Below are positions 1 through 9,120 of a stretch of DNA of 38,496 bases, one piece after another. Position numbers and translations under genes: made by a program. The stretch is from an uncultured Tissierellia bacterium (GTDB lineage Bacteria; Bacillota; Clostridia; Tissierellales; Peptoniphilaceae). The first letter of the stretch is position 1; each line of letters begins with the position of its first letter. The notes under the pieces were generated by a model. It ran no database searches and was not told where the DNA came from. It was given only the letters and a program-made list of their open reading frames with translations. The stretch covers positions 1 through 38,496 of the forward strand of contig CALAJY010000004.1 of the NCBI GenBank assembly GCA_937923265.1. Direction: 5' to 3'.

Positions 1-38
1 TTTTGACGAATTTTCTTTATTTCTTCTGAACAGGTCAT
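1..38 (-). CDS. N-terminal start of a possible XRE-type regulator (partial)
   Basis: Only the first 12 codons are inside the window, reading MTCSEEIKKIRQ. An AGGAG ribosome binding site lies ten bases before the ATG. Phage and plasmid helix-turn-helix repressors of the XRE family often begin with a similar S-E-E-I-K-x-I-R segment, and the gene would be divergent from the primase fragment, a common repressor/replication layout. The identity is an inference from very little sequence; that a gene starts here is better supported than what it is. Confidence 0.3.
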   Translation of the reverse strand, partial: MTCSEEIKKIRQ

Positions 39-356
39 CTTATTTCATCTCCTTATGTATCCATTTCAGTGATATAGCATAATCATAGCATAAATTTATG
101 ATTTTTTCTATCTCCTGCAGTTATTTCCTATAATCGCAAGAGATTTTTTTGTTTATAAAAACATCAGATATGCCCCTATCCCAAGGCTACTTAGTAGAAG
201 GAAAAATTTGATGAAAATAATTTCTTTCATAAGGGGTTCGAATCACTTAGATTTCTCGCTTATGTACAGAGGGACGAATAAAAAATCATAAAAAAAGGTT
301 CTTAAAACAAAGTTCTGTGTCCTTTCAATATTAGAAAAAGCAAGGGAGAAAAAGAT
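39..356. other. AT-rich intergenic stretch, probable mobile-element remnant
   Basis: This stretch has no convincing gene. It is markedly more AT-rich than the addAB region beside it. It holds a pair of 9-base direct repeats (ATAGCATAA at 74-82 and 85-93) spaced 11 bases start to start, about one helical turn. They sit just upstream of the leftward regulator start, as an operator might. No clear promoter could be assigned. Confidence 0.4.
74..93. repeat. Two 9-bp direct repeats, possible operator
   Basis: ATAGCATAA occurs at 74-82 and again at 85-93. The spacing of one DNA turn and the position between divergent reading frames would fit a repressor operator, but nothing else supports that role. 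Confidence 0.25.
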
Positions 357-626
357 ATGACTTATAAAAACTTACCAAAAGAATTACAGGAAAAAGAAAT
401 TTTCTGTCTATGGAAATATGAAAAAGATAAAAATGGCAGACTCACAAAACCACCATATAGTGCAGTGAGCGGTAAGAAAGCTTTCGTCAATAGGATAGAT
501 GATTTTACCTGTTTTGATGCTGCACTCTCAAAGATAAAAGACTATGACGGACTTGGAATAAAGCTGATAGATAATTTAATAGGTATTGACCTTGACCATA
601 AAACAAAGAAAAATCGGCATAACTAG
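357..626 (+). pseudogene. Truncated phage/plasmid primase N-terminus
   Basis: The 89-residue product resembles the start of P4-family phage/plasmid primase-helicase proteins. It has the N-terminal pattern with IFCLWKYE, then a K-P-P-Y segment, and the YDGLGIKL and IGIDLDHK motifs that form the beginning of the prim-pol-like domain. Full-length relatives usually have several hundred residues, so everything after the DLDH motif is missing. The ribosome binding site GGGAG nine bases before the ATG is intact. The stop codon (624-626) lies inside the inverted repeat at 612-649, so the coding part was cut off where host sequence begins. The family assignment comes from remembered motifs and could be wrong in detail; the truncation follows from it. 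Confidence 0.6.
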
Positions 627-649
627 TATTTCTACTAATTATACCGATT
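612..649 (-). terminator. Terminator hairpin downstream of addA
   Basis: Arms 612-628 and 633-649 pair over 17 positions when read on the minus strand (two G-U pairs), with a GAAA tetraloop. On the minus strand a TTTCTTTG tract follows, so the hairpin is better suited to ending the leftward addA transcript. On the plus strand the arms have two mismatches, but a T-run (652-657) follows, so it may work both ways. Confidence 0.65.
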
Positions 650-708
650 AATTTTTTAAGGAATTAAATCCCTAAGTGAAAGCACCTAAAGAAGCTTCCT
701 TTTTTTCT

Positions 709-3700
709 TTACCGTAGGAGAACCCGGCTGCTCTTCCCCGCTCTGAGCCAGAAGAGGTAAGCGGCGGTCACCTTTTTTCCAAAGGCCTGTTCCAGGGCCT
801 TCGCATAATACGAGAGCTGTTGGGCATATCTTTCGGGATTCACACGGTGGTCGGTTTTGAAGTCTACCAAAACAAGGCCCTCCTCTTCTTCATAAAAGAG
901 GTCAATCTGGCCGTCCAGGTATAGCACTTGCATCGGGTCCTCCGCGGATTCCGGAAATCCTGTCCCAAGCTCTTCCCCGGACAGCCGGAGGGTGAACGCC
1001 TGTTCCCGGAAAACATGATCCCGGTGGCGAATCACCTCCTGTCCCAACTCCGATTGGAAAAAGGCCAGGAGCAGATCCTCCCGTAAGCTCCGGCGCTCCC
1101 GCGGGGTAAATTGATTGCGATCCCTGAGATAGTCCAGGGTCTGAGCGAGCTCTTCCGCCGTATATGGCCGGATGGGAAGGAGCTGGATCGCCCGGTGCAT
1201 CAGGCTTCCAAACTCCGCAGCGGAAACCGACCGGTCCCCCGTGACAAACTGAGGTTGTCGTCGCTCCTCGGGAACAGGGCTCGAGGCAGCCTGCAATTCC
1301 GGCCACTTTTTCCATCCCTCTTCCAGGGTCTCATTCTGCTTGGAAAGCTGGGAGACGGTCTTCTTCAGGCTCTGCTGGGTCGCCTGCCGGTAGGGATAGC
1401 GGTAACTCGCCCGTTCATGAACCAGTTTCGTTTCGAGCGACTCTCCGGTCGTTTGTGCCTCCTCTTGATCGGAGATTTCTCGATAGCGGTCTCCCTCCTC
1501 GATTTCCAGCACAAAGGGATTCCGCGGCTTCAGACCGGCGAAAAAGTCTCCGCTTCCCGCAGTGGGAAAATCCCCCACCAGGCTTCCCCGCTTCTCCCAG
1601 TGGCTGAGGCGATCGGTCTTCAGGATGGAGAAAACCCATTTGAGATAGGAATTCCCCCCGTCCAGAGCCGCTTGCAACTCTCTCTCTTCCGACAAGTACG
1701 AAGACAGGTTCTTCGCCTTGACGGATCCCACAATATGGAGCCCATTGATGGCCCGAGTCACCGCCACATAGAAAACACGAACCGATTCGGACAGGTCCTC
1801 TTGGGCCAGTTCCCGGCTTGCCAGCTCCATGCGAAGAGGTTCATAGGAGAGGATGCGGCCGGCCTGCTCCGAATCCCGGTTTATCCGAAGGGTCGGTCCA
1901 TAGCCCGAAGAGGTCACCAGCAGAGGCTTCCCGCCGCCCTTTTGCTGCAGCCGCCGCTCCGTTTCCACGAGAAAGACCTCTTTGAACTGGAGCCCCTTGG
2001 ACTTGTGGATGGTCATGAGCCGCACCACATCATCTTCCTCAGACAGCTCCTGGGCGGTGGGCAGCTCTTCTCCCTGCGATTTTTTTCGGTCCTTCTTTAG
2101 GGTCTGCTGATCGAATTGGGCCAGGAATCCCGAAAGATCCGACCCCTGATGGTTTTCATAGGTCTCCGCCGCCCGTAACACGGTGTGGAGGTTCTCTTTT
2201 CGTTCCTCGCCAAAGGGAAGGGCCGCAACAAAGGCATAGAGGCCGCTTTCCTCTAAGACTTGGTGAATAAACTCGTGAAGGGGAAGCTCCTTTTCCAAGA
2301 GTCTCCAGTCTGCCAACCGCCGGGCAAATTTTGCCAGCTTTTCCTCCTCGGAGTTTTTCGGCTCTGCCCTCTTGGCGGAGTCCTCCGGGAAATCTTCCTC
2401 CGCACTCTCTGTGGAAGCGGTTGGGAAAAAGGACAAGAGCGTTGCCCAAATGCGGTGGCCAAAAGACTCCTCCCCCCTTTCCTCTTCCTGCTCTTTTTTC
2501 TCTTCTTTCCACTGAATGCGAAGACGGGCAAGATCTTCATCCTTGAGGCCGCCCACCATGGAATCCAGTACCGAGAGGAGGGGCAGCTCTTCCTGGGCAT
2601 GGTCAATCACCTTCAGGAGATTGAGAAAGAGAAGAAGCTCCGGTGCATCCGTGCTCCCCCCTCTCCCATCGCGGAAGCTGGGAATACCAAAGCGGTGTAA
2701 TACCTGCTCAAATTGAAACATCCGATGCTTGGTTCGAAAGAGGAGCGCACAGTCCTTGTAATGACCCGGCTCCTGCCCCTGATAGATCCCCCGCCCCCTG
2801 ACATAATTCTGAATGCGATGTGCCACAAAGAAGGCCTGCGAGGAGATATCGTCAAGGTAGCTGCTCCCCTCCGTACTCTCCTCTTCTTCCGCCTCCCGCT
2901 CATCCCGAAGGAGGGTCACGGTCACCCGACCCAGCCCTTGGGAAGCCCTGGCCGTCTTCATGCGGTGACCCGGGCTGTTGTAGTCCACATCTCCTCTTTT
3001 TTGAGTCATCAAGGAAGTAAAGATAAAGTTTGTAAAATCACCGATCTCCGGTTCCGACCGAAAATTTTCGGTTAAATCGAAGGCCTGACTCTGTTCCTCC
3101 TGCGAATAGCGCCCATAGCGCTTTAAGAAATTTTCCGGACAGGCCTGTCGAAAGCGATAAATGGACTGCTTGATGTCCCCCACAAAAAAGAGGTTATTTG
3201 GTCCCGCCAGTCGCTCCACAATGAGGTCCTGCATGGCATTGGCATCCTGGTACTCATCAAAATAGATGGCCTGATATTGGCGCTTCAGCGAGGATAGAAT
3301 CTCCTCTTGGTCCAAGAGGTAGAGCATCCGGTGCTCAAGGTCCGAGAAGTCTAGGAGGCGGCTCTCCCTTTTCTCCCTTTGATAGCGGTCGAGGAAGTCG
3401 AGGGTAAGATCCTTCAGAATCGCAAAGTCTTTCGCCATCTCCTCCGTTTCCTCTTGCAGACTGTCCTGCTTCAGCCTCAGTTTTCGCTCCTCGAGAGCAG
3501 GGAATCGATATTTTTTAAGCTGTTCCCGCAGGGCTTTGATTTGGTCCTTTTGCGCCACCGCCTCTTCCCCATACTTTTTCACGGTGATGGTAGGAAACTT
3601 CAAGAAGGTGAAAGGCGATAAATTCAGCCAATCCTGAAAGGCCCGGGGCGTTTCGGGAACATGCAGGGCAACTTCCATGCGACCCAGCTCCTCCTCCATG

Positions 3701-4464
3701 AAGTTCTGCAGAATCTCCGGGGTTTCGGGTCCCAGGAGATCCCGAATCTCCCGGATTTCCTCTTGACTCTCCTGAATGATCGGCTGGAGAACCTGCTGAA
3801 TATAGTCGTCTCGAGTCTTCTCGGTGTAGGATTCTTGGGACATGTGCGCCAGCTGCTCTTCCAACCATTGCCCGGAATCCTGTGCTTGATTCGCCTCCCA
3901 GTAAAGCGCGCGAATCAGATCCTTTACGTCCTCGGAGTCCCTTCGTTTTCCGAAACCATAGCGCCGAAAGAAGTCCAAAATCTCTTTCTGTCGTTCCGGC
4001 GAAAGGTCCTCCCCCTCATAGATTGCCTGCAAAAGATCCTCGAGCACCCGGTCCTGGACGGTACGGGTCTCGCCTTCTTCCATGATCCGAAAGCCCGGGT
4101 CTTGATGGAGGGCGGTGAAATGGTCGGAAATCACCTCCCAGCAAAAGGCGTGCAGGGTCTCGATGGCCGCTGCCGCCACCTGGTTCCACTGTCGACGCAG
4201 CCAGACCCGCTCCTCTTGCTCCGCTTCCTCCATCTTCAAGCGGAGTGCCTCTCGAATCTTCTTTTTCATCTCATTGGCCGCCTTCTTGGTGAAGGTGACG
4301 ATGAGAAAATGATCCAGGCCCAGTCGCCTCCGGACCATCTCATCGAGGATTCTCTGGACCAGGACCGCCGTCTTCCCGGCTCCGGCCTGGGCCGAAACAA
4401 TAATGTTCTTGTTGCGACTCTCCAAAATTGTCTGTTGGTCCCGGCTAAACGTAAAGCTACTCAT
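709..4464 (-). CDS. addA: ATP-dependent helicase/nuclease subunit A
   Basis: AddA is the helicase-nuclease motor of the AddAB complex, which resects double-strand breaks for RecA loading. The 1251-residue protein has a UvrD-type Walker A motif AGAGKT at residues 27-32 and the DEYQD helicase II motif near residue 400. The motif VRLMTIHKSKGLQF lies in the second helicase half. A C-terminal RecB-type nuclease carries LMHRAI, DGQIDLF and VDFKTD, the residues that bind the catalytic metal. The ATG at 4464 is preferred over an upstream in-frame start at 4488 because it follows a GGGGGAAG ribosome binding site. It overlaps the addB stop by eight bases, typical of translational coupling. All key motifs look intact. 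Confidence 0.95.
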   Translation of the reverse strand: MSSFTFSRDQQTILESRNKNIIVSAQAGAGKTAVLVQRILDEMVRRRLGLDHFLIVTFTKKAANEMKKKIREALRLKMEEAEQEERVWLRRQWNQVAAAAIETLHAFCWEVISDHFTALHQDPGFRIMEEGETRTVQDRVLEDLLQAIYEGEDLSPERQKEILDFFRRYGFGKRRDSEDVKDLIRALYWEANQAQDSGQWLEEQLAHMSQESYTEKTRDDYIQQVLQPIIQESQEEIREIRDLLGPETPEILQNFMEEELGRMEVALHVPETPRAFQDWLNLSPFTFLKFPTITVKKYGEEAVAQKDQIKALREQLKKYRFPALEERKLRLKQDSLQEETEEMAKDFAILKDLTLDFLDRYQREKRESRLLDFSDLEHRMLYLLDQEEILSSLKRQYQAIYFDEYQDANAMQDLIVERLAGPNNLFFVGDIKQSIYRFRQACPENFLKRYGRYSQEEQSQAFDLTENFRSEPEIGDFTNFIFTSLMTQKRGDVDYNSPGHRMKTARASQGLGRVTVTLLRDEREAEEEESTEGSSYLDDISSQAFFVAHRIQNYVRGRGIYQGQEPGHYKDCALLFRTKHRMFQFEQVLHRFGIPSFRDGRGGSTDAPELLLFLNLLKVIDHAQEELPLLSVLDSMVGGLKDEDLARLRIQWKEEKKEQEEERGEESFGHRIWATLLSFFPTASTESAEEDFPEDSAKRAEPKNSEEEKLAKFARRLADWRLLEKELPLHEFIHQVLEESGLYAFVAALPFGEERKENLHTVLRAAETYENHQGSDLSGFLAQFDQQTLKKDRKKSQGEELPTAQELSEEDDVVRLMTIHKSKGLQFKEVFLVETERRLQQKGGGKPLLVTSSGYGPTLRINRDSEQAGRILSYEPLRMELASRELAQEDLSESVRVFYVAVTRAINGLHIVGSVKAKNLSSYLSEERELQAALDGGNSYLKWVFSILKTDRLSHWEKRGSLVGDFPTAGSGDFFAGLKPRNPFVLEIEEGDRYREISDQEEAQTTGESLETKLVHERASYRYPYRQATQQSLKKTVSQLSKQNETLEEGWKKWPELQAASSPVPEERRQPQFVTGDRSVSAAEFGSLMHRAIQLLPIRPYTAEELAQTLDYLRDRNQFTPRERRSLREDLLLAFFQSELGQEVIRHRDHVFREQAFTLRLSGEELGTGFPESAEDPMQVLYLDGQIDLFYEEEEGLVLVDFKTDHRVNPERYAQQLSYYAKALEQAFGKKVTAAYLFWLRAGKSSRVLLR

Positions 4465-7400
4465 CCGCTTCCCCCTCTTTCTCTGCAAGATCCTGCCAGG
4501 TCAGCGAATCGATGATCCGATAGTCCCCATATTGGCTGATTTTTTCAAATCGACAGATTGCATGAAACGCGCAGTAATCACATCCCGTTTTCCCCTGGGC
4601 CGTCCGATAGGGAGCAAGAGCGATCCGGCCCGTTTGACGAAGGGTGATGGCTTCCTCCGCGCGACACTTGGCCCTCTCCAAAAGGAGGGTCATCTGGCCT
4701 CGGGAAAGAACATTATCCATGTTCAACACATCCTTTTTTCTTCCCGCAAAGGAGTAAATTTGGGAATCCACCTGGAAGCTCCCTTTCCCATTGGGTTTCA
4801 GATCCCGGTCAAACGCCTGTAAGGCATCGGAATCGGCCAATAGAACCCCGTCCAGTTTCCCCTCTTTTTTCTCCACGGATTCCACCTTGTTTTCATCCGG
4901 TTCCGCCAGATCTTCAAAGCGGTGAATCTTAATGTTCACCTTGCTGCGCGGCACAAAGCTCAAATAAAAGAAGCCGAAAGCAATGGCTTCCCATTGCGAG
5001 CTGACCGCCTCCAGATAAAGAGGCAGCTGTAAATTTAAGCCGCCGAGGAGCGAGGTCAGATCAAACGTCCGGACTCCTGTCTTGTAGTCCACCACCTGCA
5101 AATAGTTCGTCTCTCCCAGAGTAACCTGATCCAGACGATCAATCCGACCCCTGAGGCGCCAATCCTCCCCACTGACGGGATCCGTGGCCAAGCGCATCCC
5201 TTGCAAGGCCTGGTGAGGCCCAAAGCCCAGCTCATGGTAAATTCTTCCCGATTTCGTGGAGGCGCTGAGGCGATACAGAACCTGGTGAGCCTCTAAAATG
5301 GTATGCCTTGCCAGGTCGAGCACAAAGGCATTCCCCCGGTCACTTCGGCGGACCGCATCCAAGGTCCGAGGAACCTGGTCATGAAAGGAGCGAAGAATTT
5401 CCTCTCGGGACTTGGCAAAATCCGGAAAGCTTCCCTGTTCCAAGGCCTCTGCGAAATAGCCGGTCCATTGGTCAATGGAGGAATGAATCAGATTTCCCAA
5501 ATCCAGAGAATCCACCTCATAGCTTTCCTCCCGGTCCACACCTAAGCCGTAAGTCAAAAAATAGGCATAGGGGCAGACAAAGAACTGTTCCAGCTGGGAA
5601 GCGCTGAGATAGCCCCCTCTTCCGTAGAGACCCTCTACCAAATTCTCGGGCAGATTTTCCCGATGATTCTCATACGCTAAGGCCTGTGTCACTGCCTCCA
5701 GCATCTGCTGCGCTTCCTCGTTGAGAGAAGGCGCTTCCCGGAGCTGTTGCAACAGTTCCTTGGCCTCGGGATCCTCCTCCCGAACCCCCTGCGCTAACGA
5801 GGGTCCCAACAAGGCCGGCGTGTACAGATAATCCTCATAAGAGAAATCCCTTACGGATTGCACGGGTAATCGTCCCGGCAGATAGAGCTGTTGAAAACGG
5901 GATAGCCAGGGGCTCGGTTCCATGCTCTCATTGGAGCTGGATTGCATGGCCGTGGTCAGGAAAAGCCGTTTGCGGAAGCTGCTTATCACGGTATAGAAGT
6001 TAAAGGTCTCCTCCTGCATGCGAAAATCTCGCATCGAAGGCAGAAAGATATCCTCTTCCCGAAAAAGCTGCTTTTCCTCGCGGCTCAGCAGGCCGTCCTC
6101 TTTCGGGGAGGAAGGAAGAACCGTATCGTTCATGCCCACCAAAAAAACATAGTCGCGAACCCTTGCACGAGACCGGGTTAGCGTGGAAACCAAAACCTGG
6201 TCCCGGTAGGGGGGAATGATGCCAAGCCGAAGATTGGACAGGCCCTCCCGGGCCATGGCACATAAATCTTCCAAAGCGAAAGCCCGGTCTCCCCCGATGA
6301 GAACCATCTCTTCCAAAAGGTCCACGAAATGGTCCCAGAGCTGTCGATCTTCTTCCAATCTCTCCCGGTCCTCCCGCTGCAAGAGCTTGGCACGAAAGCG
6401 GTCCATGGCCTGTTGAATCTCCTCCTGCGCCAACAGCGAATACAGGGCCTTGGCGAAGTCCTTGAGCAGGTAGCTCCGATCCTTCTGCAGGGGAAATCCC
6501 TCCAGGAGATGAAGGAGTTTTCGGTTCATGCATCGCGCCAATTCGTATTCTTCGCGCCAGGCGGCTGCCCGGTGCGGAAAGAGGGCGGCGAAGTTTTCGT
6601 CCAGCTGAAAATAGCGGTCCTCAAAAAACATCCCATGATGGATCTTCCTACGACGCAAGAAGTGCTCATAACTCTCAATGTCCGCCTCGTCCGCTGGGAA
6701 AAGGCCCGATTTCAGCAAGTGACACACATTCTCCAAGCGAAATCCCCCTTCGGCAAGAGAGAGTGCACCCAACAGAAAGCGAATCATGGGATGAAAATCG
6801 ACCCCTCGAACCGAATCGTAGAAAAAGGGAATCTTCTCTTTGGAAAAAATCCGCCGCAGGGGCTCCTGGTATTCTTCCGGATCCATCAAAACAAGGCGAA
6901 TTTGCGAATAGCGAACCCCTTCTTCCTGAACCAGCCTTTGGATCGCAATCGCCACGCCTTCCATCTCTCTTTCCGTGTTTCGATAGCGCTTGAGTTCCAC
7001 GGGAATCTCCCCCTCCGCAGCGATAGGCCGGGTTTGATACGAAAAAAAGCGTCGACTCAGCTCCTCCTTTTGCCCTTCTCGCTCCCCGGTCTCCTTGGAA
7101 ACGACTTCCAGAGACAGGGAGACGGAAGAGCCTGCCCGGTCCACGATTTGAGACAGGAAATAAAGAGAAAGCTGGAAGACGCTGGCATCTTCCACCAGCC
7201 GATCGAAATAGCTTTCTTGGCTGCGAAGGATCTCCGGGTCTTCCAGAAAGGCCTTGCCCAAGATCGGATCCAAGGTAATCCCAATGTGGATGGGATATCC
7301 GCGGCGGTCCAAGGCTTCCAAGGCATCCAGTTCCAGCTTTGACAGGGAATGAAAGGCATCAAAATAAAAGGCGGTATCCGGAAACAAGTCCGCCTCTTCC

Positions 7401-7948
7401 AGTTGGGCAAACGCCTCTCTCATCCGATCGTCCCCATCACAGAGGCCCTCATCCAGGGCCTCCTCATAATAGCGGTAGATCTGTGCCAATTCCTTCCATT
7501 TTTCTGCACTCGCCGAAGCCTCCTTGCTTTTTTCACCGAGTTTCTCCAAAAGCTCCGGGCGAATGCCGTATTGCTTATACTCTTTCAGCTCCTTGGAGAG
7601 CCGGCTGTAAAAGCCCTCCCTACGGGCTTCCGCGGGAAAGGCCGACCAATCCGAGGAATGCTCCTCCGCCAGAAGCCGGAGAAGCATGTTCCGTCCGGTC
7701 TCCGTCAAGGTCGTTTCGGCGAGACCACGGCCCTTGCTGAAGATTTCTCGTTCCAAGCCGGGAAAGCTCTTCACGGAAATTCGGAAGAGAACGGATTGAT
7801 GCAGGCGATCCATGAGCTCCTGCTCCGCTTCCACGGTAAACTGCGAAGGGACAACATAATACTGGAACGCCGTGTTCTCTCTTTTCATTGCTTCGACCAA
7901 GGAAGCCGTGACCCGATCCGGATTTCGATCCAAATGAACCGTGATCAT
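4457..7948 (-). CDS. addB: ATP-dependent nuclease subunit B
   Basis: AddB is the partner of AddA. It recognises the Chi-like sequence and cuts the other strand. The 1163-residue protein keeps the C-terminal nuclease (GNLIHSSID, LRGRIDRLD, VVDYKTG). It also has the four cysteines expected for the 4Fe-4S staple: C792 in FVCPYAYF, then C1123, C1126 and C1132 spaced C-x2-C-x5-C. The N-terminus is unusual: Bacillus AddB starts with a GxxGxGK(S/T) nucleotide-binding loop, and no such motif is visible here (MITVHLDRNPDRVTASLVEA). In this it resembles streptococcal RexB, which in turn lacks the cluster. The start follows a GAGAGGAGAGAGG purine tract. The gene lies 51 bases downstream of the ROK kinase and is probably co-transcribed with it. 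Confidence 0.93.
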   Translation of the reverse strand: MITVHLDRNPDRVTASLVEAMKRENTAFQYYVVPSQFTVEAEQELMDRLHQSVLFRISVKSFPGLEREIFSKGRGLAETTLTETGRNMLLRLLAEEHSSDWSAFPAEARREGFYSRLSKELKEYKQYGIRPELLEKLGEKSKEASASAEKWKELAQIYRYYEEALDEGLCDGDDRMREAFAQLEEADLFPDTAFYFDAFHSLSKLELDALEALDRRGYPIHIGITLDPILGKAFLEDPEILRSQESYFDRLVEDASVFQLSLYFLSQIVDRAGSSVSLSLEVVSKETGEREGQKEELSRRFFSYQTRPIAAEGEIPVELKRYRNTEREMEGVAIAIQRLVQEEGVRYSQIRLVLMDPEEYQEPLRRIFSKEKIPFFYDSVRGVDFHPMIRFLLGALSLAEGGFRLENVCHLLKSGLFPADEADIESYEHFLRRRKIHHGMFFEDRYFQLDENFAALFPHRAAAWREEYELARCMNRKLLHLLEGFPLQKDRSYLLKDFAKALYSLLAQEEIQQAMDRFRAKLLQREDRERLEEDRQLWDHFVDLLEEMVLIGGDRAFALEDLCAMAREGLSNLRLGIIPPYRDQVLVSTLTRSRARVRDYVFLVGMNDTVLPSSPKEDGLLSREEKQLFREEDIFLPSMRDFRMQEETFNFYTVISSFRKRLFLTTAMQSSSNESMEPSPWLSRFQQLYLPGRLPVQSVRDFSYEDYLYTPALLGPSLAQGVREEDPEAKELLQQLREAPSLNEEAQQMLEAVTQALAYENHRENLPENLVEGLYGRGGYLSASQLEQFFVCPYAYFLTYGLGVDREESYEVDSLDLGNLIHSSIDQWTGYFAEALEQGSFPDFAKSREEILRSFHDQVPRTLDAVRRSDRGNAFVLDLARHTILEAHQVLYRLSASTKSGRIYHELGFGPHQALQGMRLATDPVSGEDWRLRGRIDRLDQVTLGETNYLQVVDYKTGVRTFDLTSLLGGLNLQLPLYLEAVSSQWEAIAFGFFYLSFVPRSKVNIKIHRFEDLAEPDENKVESVEKKEGKLDGVLLADSDALQAFDRDLKPNGKGSFQVDSQIYSFAGRKKDVLNMDNVLSRGQMTLLLERAKCRAEEAITLRQTGRIALAPYRTAQGKTGCDYCAFHAICRFEKISQYGDYRIIDSLTWQDLAEKEGEADE

Positions 7949-7999
7949 CCTCTCTCCTCTCTACTCTCGGGTGAGGTCATGTCCGGGATCCCAAAGAAC

Positions 8000-8989
8000 C
8001 TACAGGATGGGACCATGATTTTTCTCCCCGATAAGCTGCTCCCCGAAATACGTCAGGGCCAGACGAGCAGCCCCGAAAATTCCCGCATCATTCCCGAGTT
8101 TTGCCGATAAAATCGGCGTCTCACGTCCGCTGGAAAAGCAGTACTTCTTATAGTATTCCCGCGTTGGTTGTAAGAGAACCTCACCCGCTCGGGACACACC
8201 CCCGCCGATGACGAAGACCTCGGGATCAATCACCCCGCCGATTAGGGCCAGTGTTTTCCCTAAAATCCGGCCGGTATGGTCCACGACCTTCTCGGCAACC
8301 GGATCTCCCTTTTCCGCTGCCATGAAAATCGCCCGGGCATCGTATCCTCCGTTATAGTGGCGCAGGGAGGAATCCTCTCCTTCCTTTTCCATGAGTTCCC
8401 GACAATAGGCCACAATCCCCGTGGCCGAAACCGCCAATTCCGCACAGTCATGCTTTCCACAGCCACAGGTTCTTGCGACGGGTTGGTCCAGAACGGGAAT
8501 GTGACCCACCTCTCCCCCGGCACCATGAAAGCCGGAAATCACGCGATTGTGCACCACAATGCCACCCCCGACGCCCGTTCCCAGGGTGAGGAGAACCAGG
8601 GAATCACGGTTTGCTCCGGCCCCCCGCCAAATTTCTCCAAGGGCCGCCACATTCGCATCATTTTCCACGTAAACCGGCCGCTGAATTTTCTCCCGCAAGA
8701 GCTCTCCGACATGAACCTGTTTCCAGTTGAGATTCACACAAAGCTCCACATACTCTTCGTGTAACACGGGTCCCGGAATGCCGATGCCGATTCCCAGGAG
8801 GTCCTCCCGCTGGAGGCCCCGGTCCCGCACCATCTCCAAAATCTTATTCGCGATTCTTTGCAGGATAAAATCGGCACCACGGTCCACCTGAGTGGCAATG
8901 CTCCCCTTATCCAAAAGGCTTCCGTCCACATCAAAAAGCCCGATTTTGACCGTGGTGCCGCCAACATCGACCCCTGCCACTACTTTCAT
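8000..8989 (-). CDS. ROK family sugar kinase, probable glucokinase
   Basis: The product (329 residues) phosphorylates a hexose, most likely glucose, in the cytoplasm. It starts with the ATP-phosphate loop DVGGTTVKIGLFD and has the catalytic aspartate in VENDANVAALGE. A second phosphate loop is TLGTGVGGGI. The ROK zinc signature is EVGHIP followed by CGCGKHDCAEL, with the histidine and three cysteines that hold the zinc. Length matches glucokinases of this family (about 310-330). The ATG at 8989 is chosen because an in-frame TTG 13 codons upstream adds non-homologous residues and GGAGG/AGGTG lies just before the ATG. Substrate specificity cannot be read from sequence; an N-acetylmannosamine kinase is the main alternative. 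Confidence 0.88.
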   Translation of the reverse strand: MKVVAGVDVGGTTVKIGLFDVDGSLLDKGSIATQVDRGADFILQRIANKILEMVRDRGLQREDLLGIGIGIPGPVLHEEYVELCVNLNWKQVHVGELLREKIQRPVYVENDANVAALGEIWRGAGANRDSLVLLTLGTGVGGGIVVHNRVISGFHGAGGEVGHIPVLDQPVARTCGCGKHDCAELAVSATGIVAYCRELMEKEGEDSSLRHYNGGYDARAIFMAAEKGDPVAEKVVDHTGRILGKTLALIGGVIDPEVFVIGGGVSRAGEVLLQPTREYYKKYCFSSGRETPILSAKLGNDAGIFGAARLALTYFGEQLIGEKNHGPIL

Positions 8990-9050
8990 CTTCGCACCTC
9001 GCCTCCGCTCATTGCATTTTGTTGACAAATTCGCTAAACTATATCGGTAT

Positions 9051-9084
9051 TGTGTTTCTTGGCACCCACACTAAAAATCAAGGA
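9051..9084 (+). promoter_or_regulatory. preQ1-I riboswitch aptamer, first of a tandem pair
   Basis: The element follows the preQ1-I layout. A short P1 stem (TGTG with CACA) encloses the loop TTTCTTGGCACC, followed by an A-rich tail CTAAAAATCAAGGA. CTTG in the loop can pair with CAAG in the tail to form the P2 pseudoknot, and the loop cytosine in GGCA sits where the ligand-pairing base is expected. It precedes a gene for a queuosine-precursor transporter, the usual target. A possible -35 TTGACA lies at 9022-9027, but no -10 could be assigned. Confidence 0.75.
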
Positions 9085-9085
9085 T

Positions 9086-9119
9086 AGTGTTTCTTGGCAC
9101 CCACTAAAAAAATCAAGGA
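9086..9119 (+). promoter_or_regulatory. preQ1-I riboswitch aptamer, second of a tandem pair
   Basis: This is a near copy of the element just upstream. The loop TTTCTTGGCACC is identical, P1 is AGTG with CACT, and the tail is A-rich and ends in TCAAGGA. Its P2 strand CAAGGA overlaps AAGGAC (9115-9120), which can instead pair with GTCCTT (9125-9130) as an antiterminator. Ligand binding would use up CAAGG and release the terminator stem at 9121-9140. This makes the second copy the direct switch. Confidence 0.75.
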
Positions 9120-9120
9120 C

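Noticed and set aside
1111..2100. Long open reading frame of 329 codons on the plus strand, opposite addA
   Set aside because: It lies entirely inside addA, which has intact catalytic motifs throughout. The product is rich in Leu, Arg, Pro and Gly with no recognisable domain, as usual for antisense shadows in G+C-rich genes.
6329..7342. 337-codon plus-strand frame opposite addB
   Set aside because: No domain or signal; addB has family motifs over its whole length.
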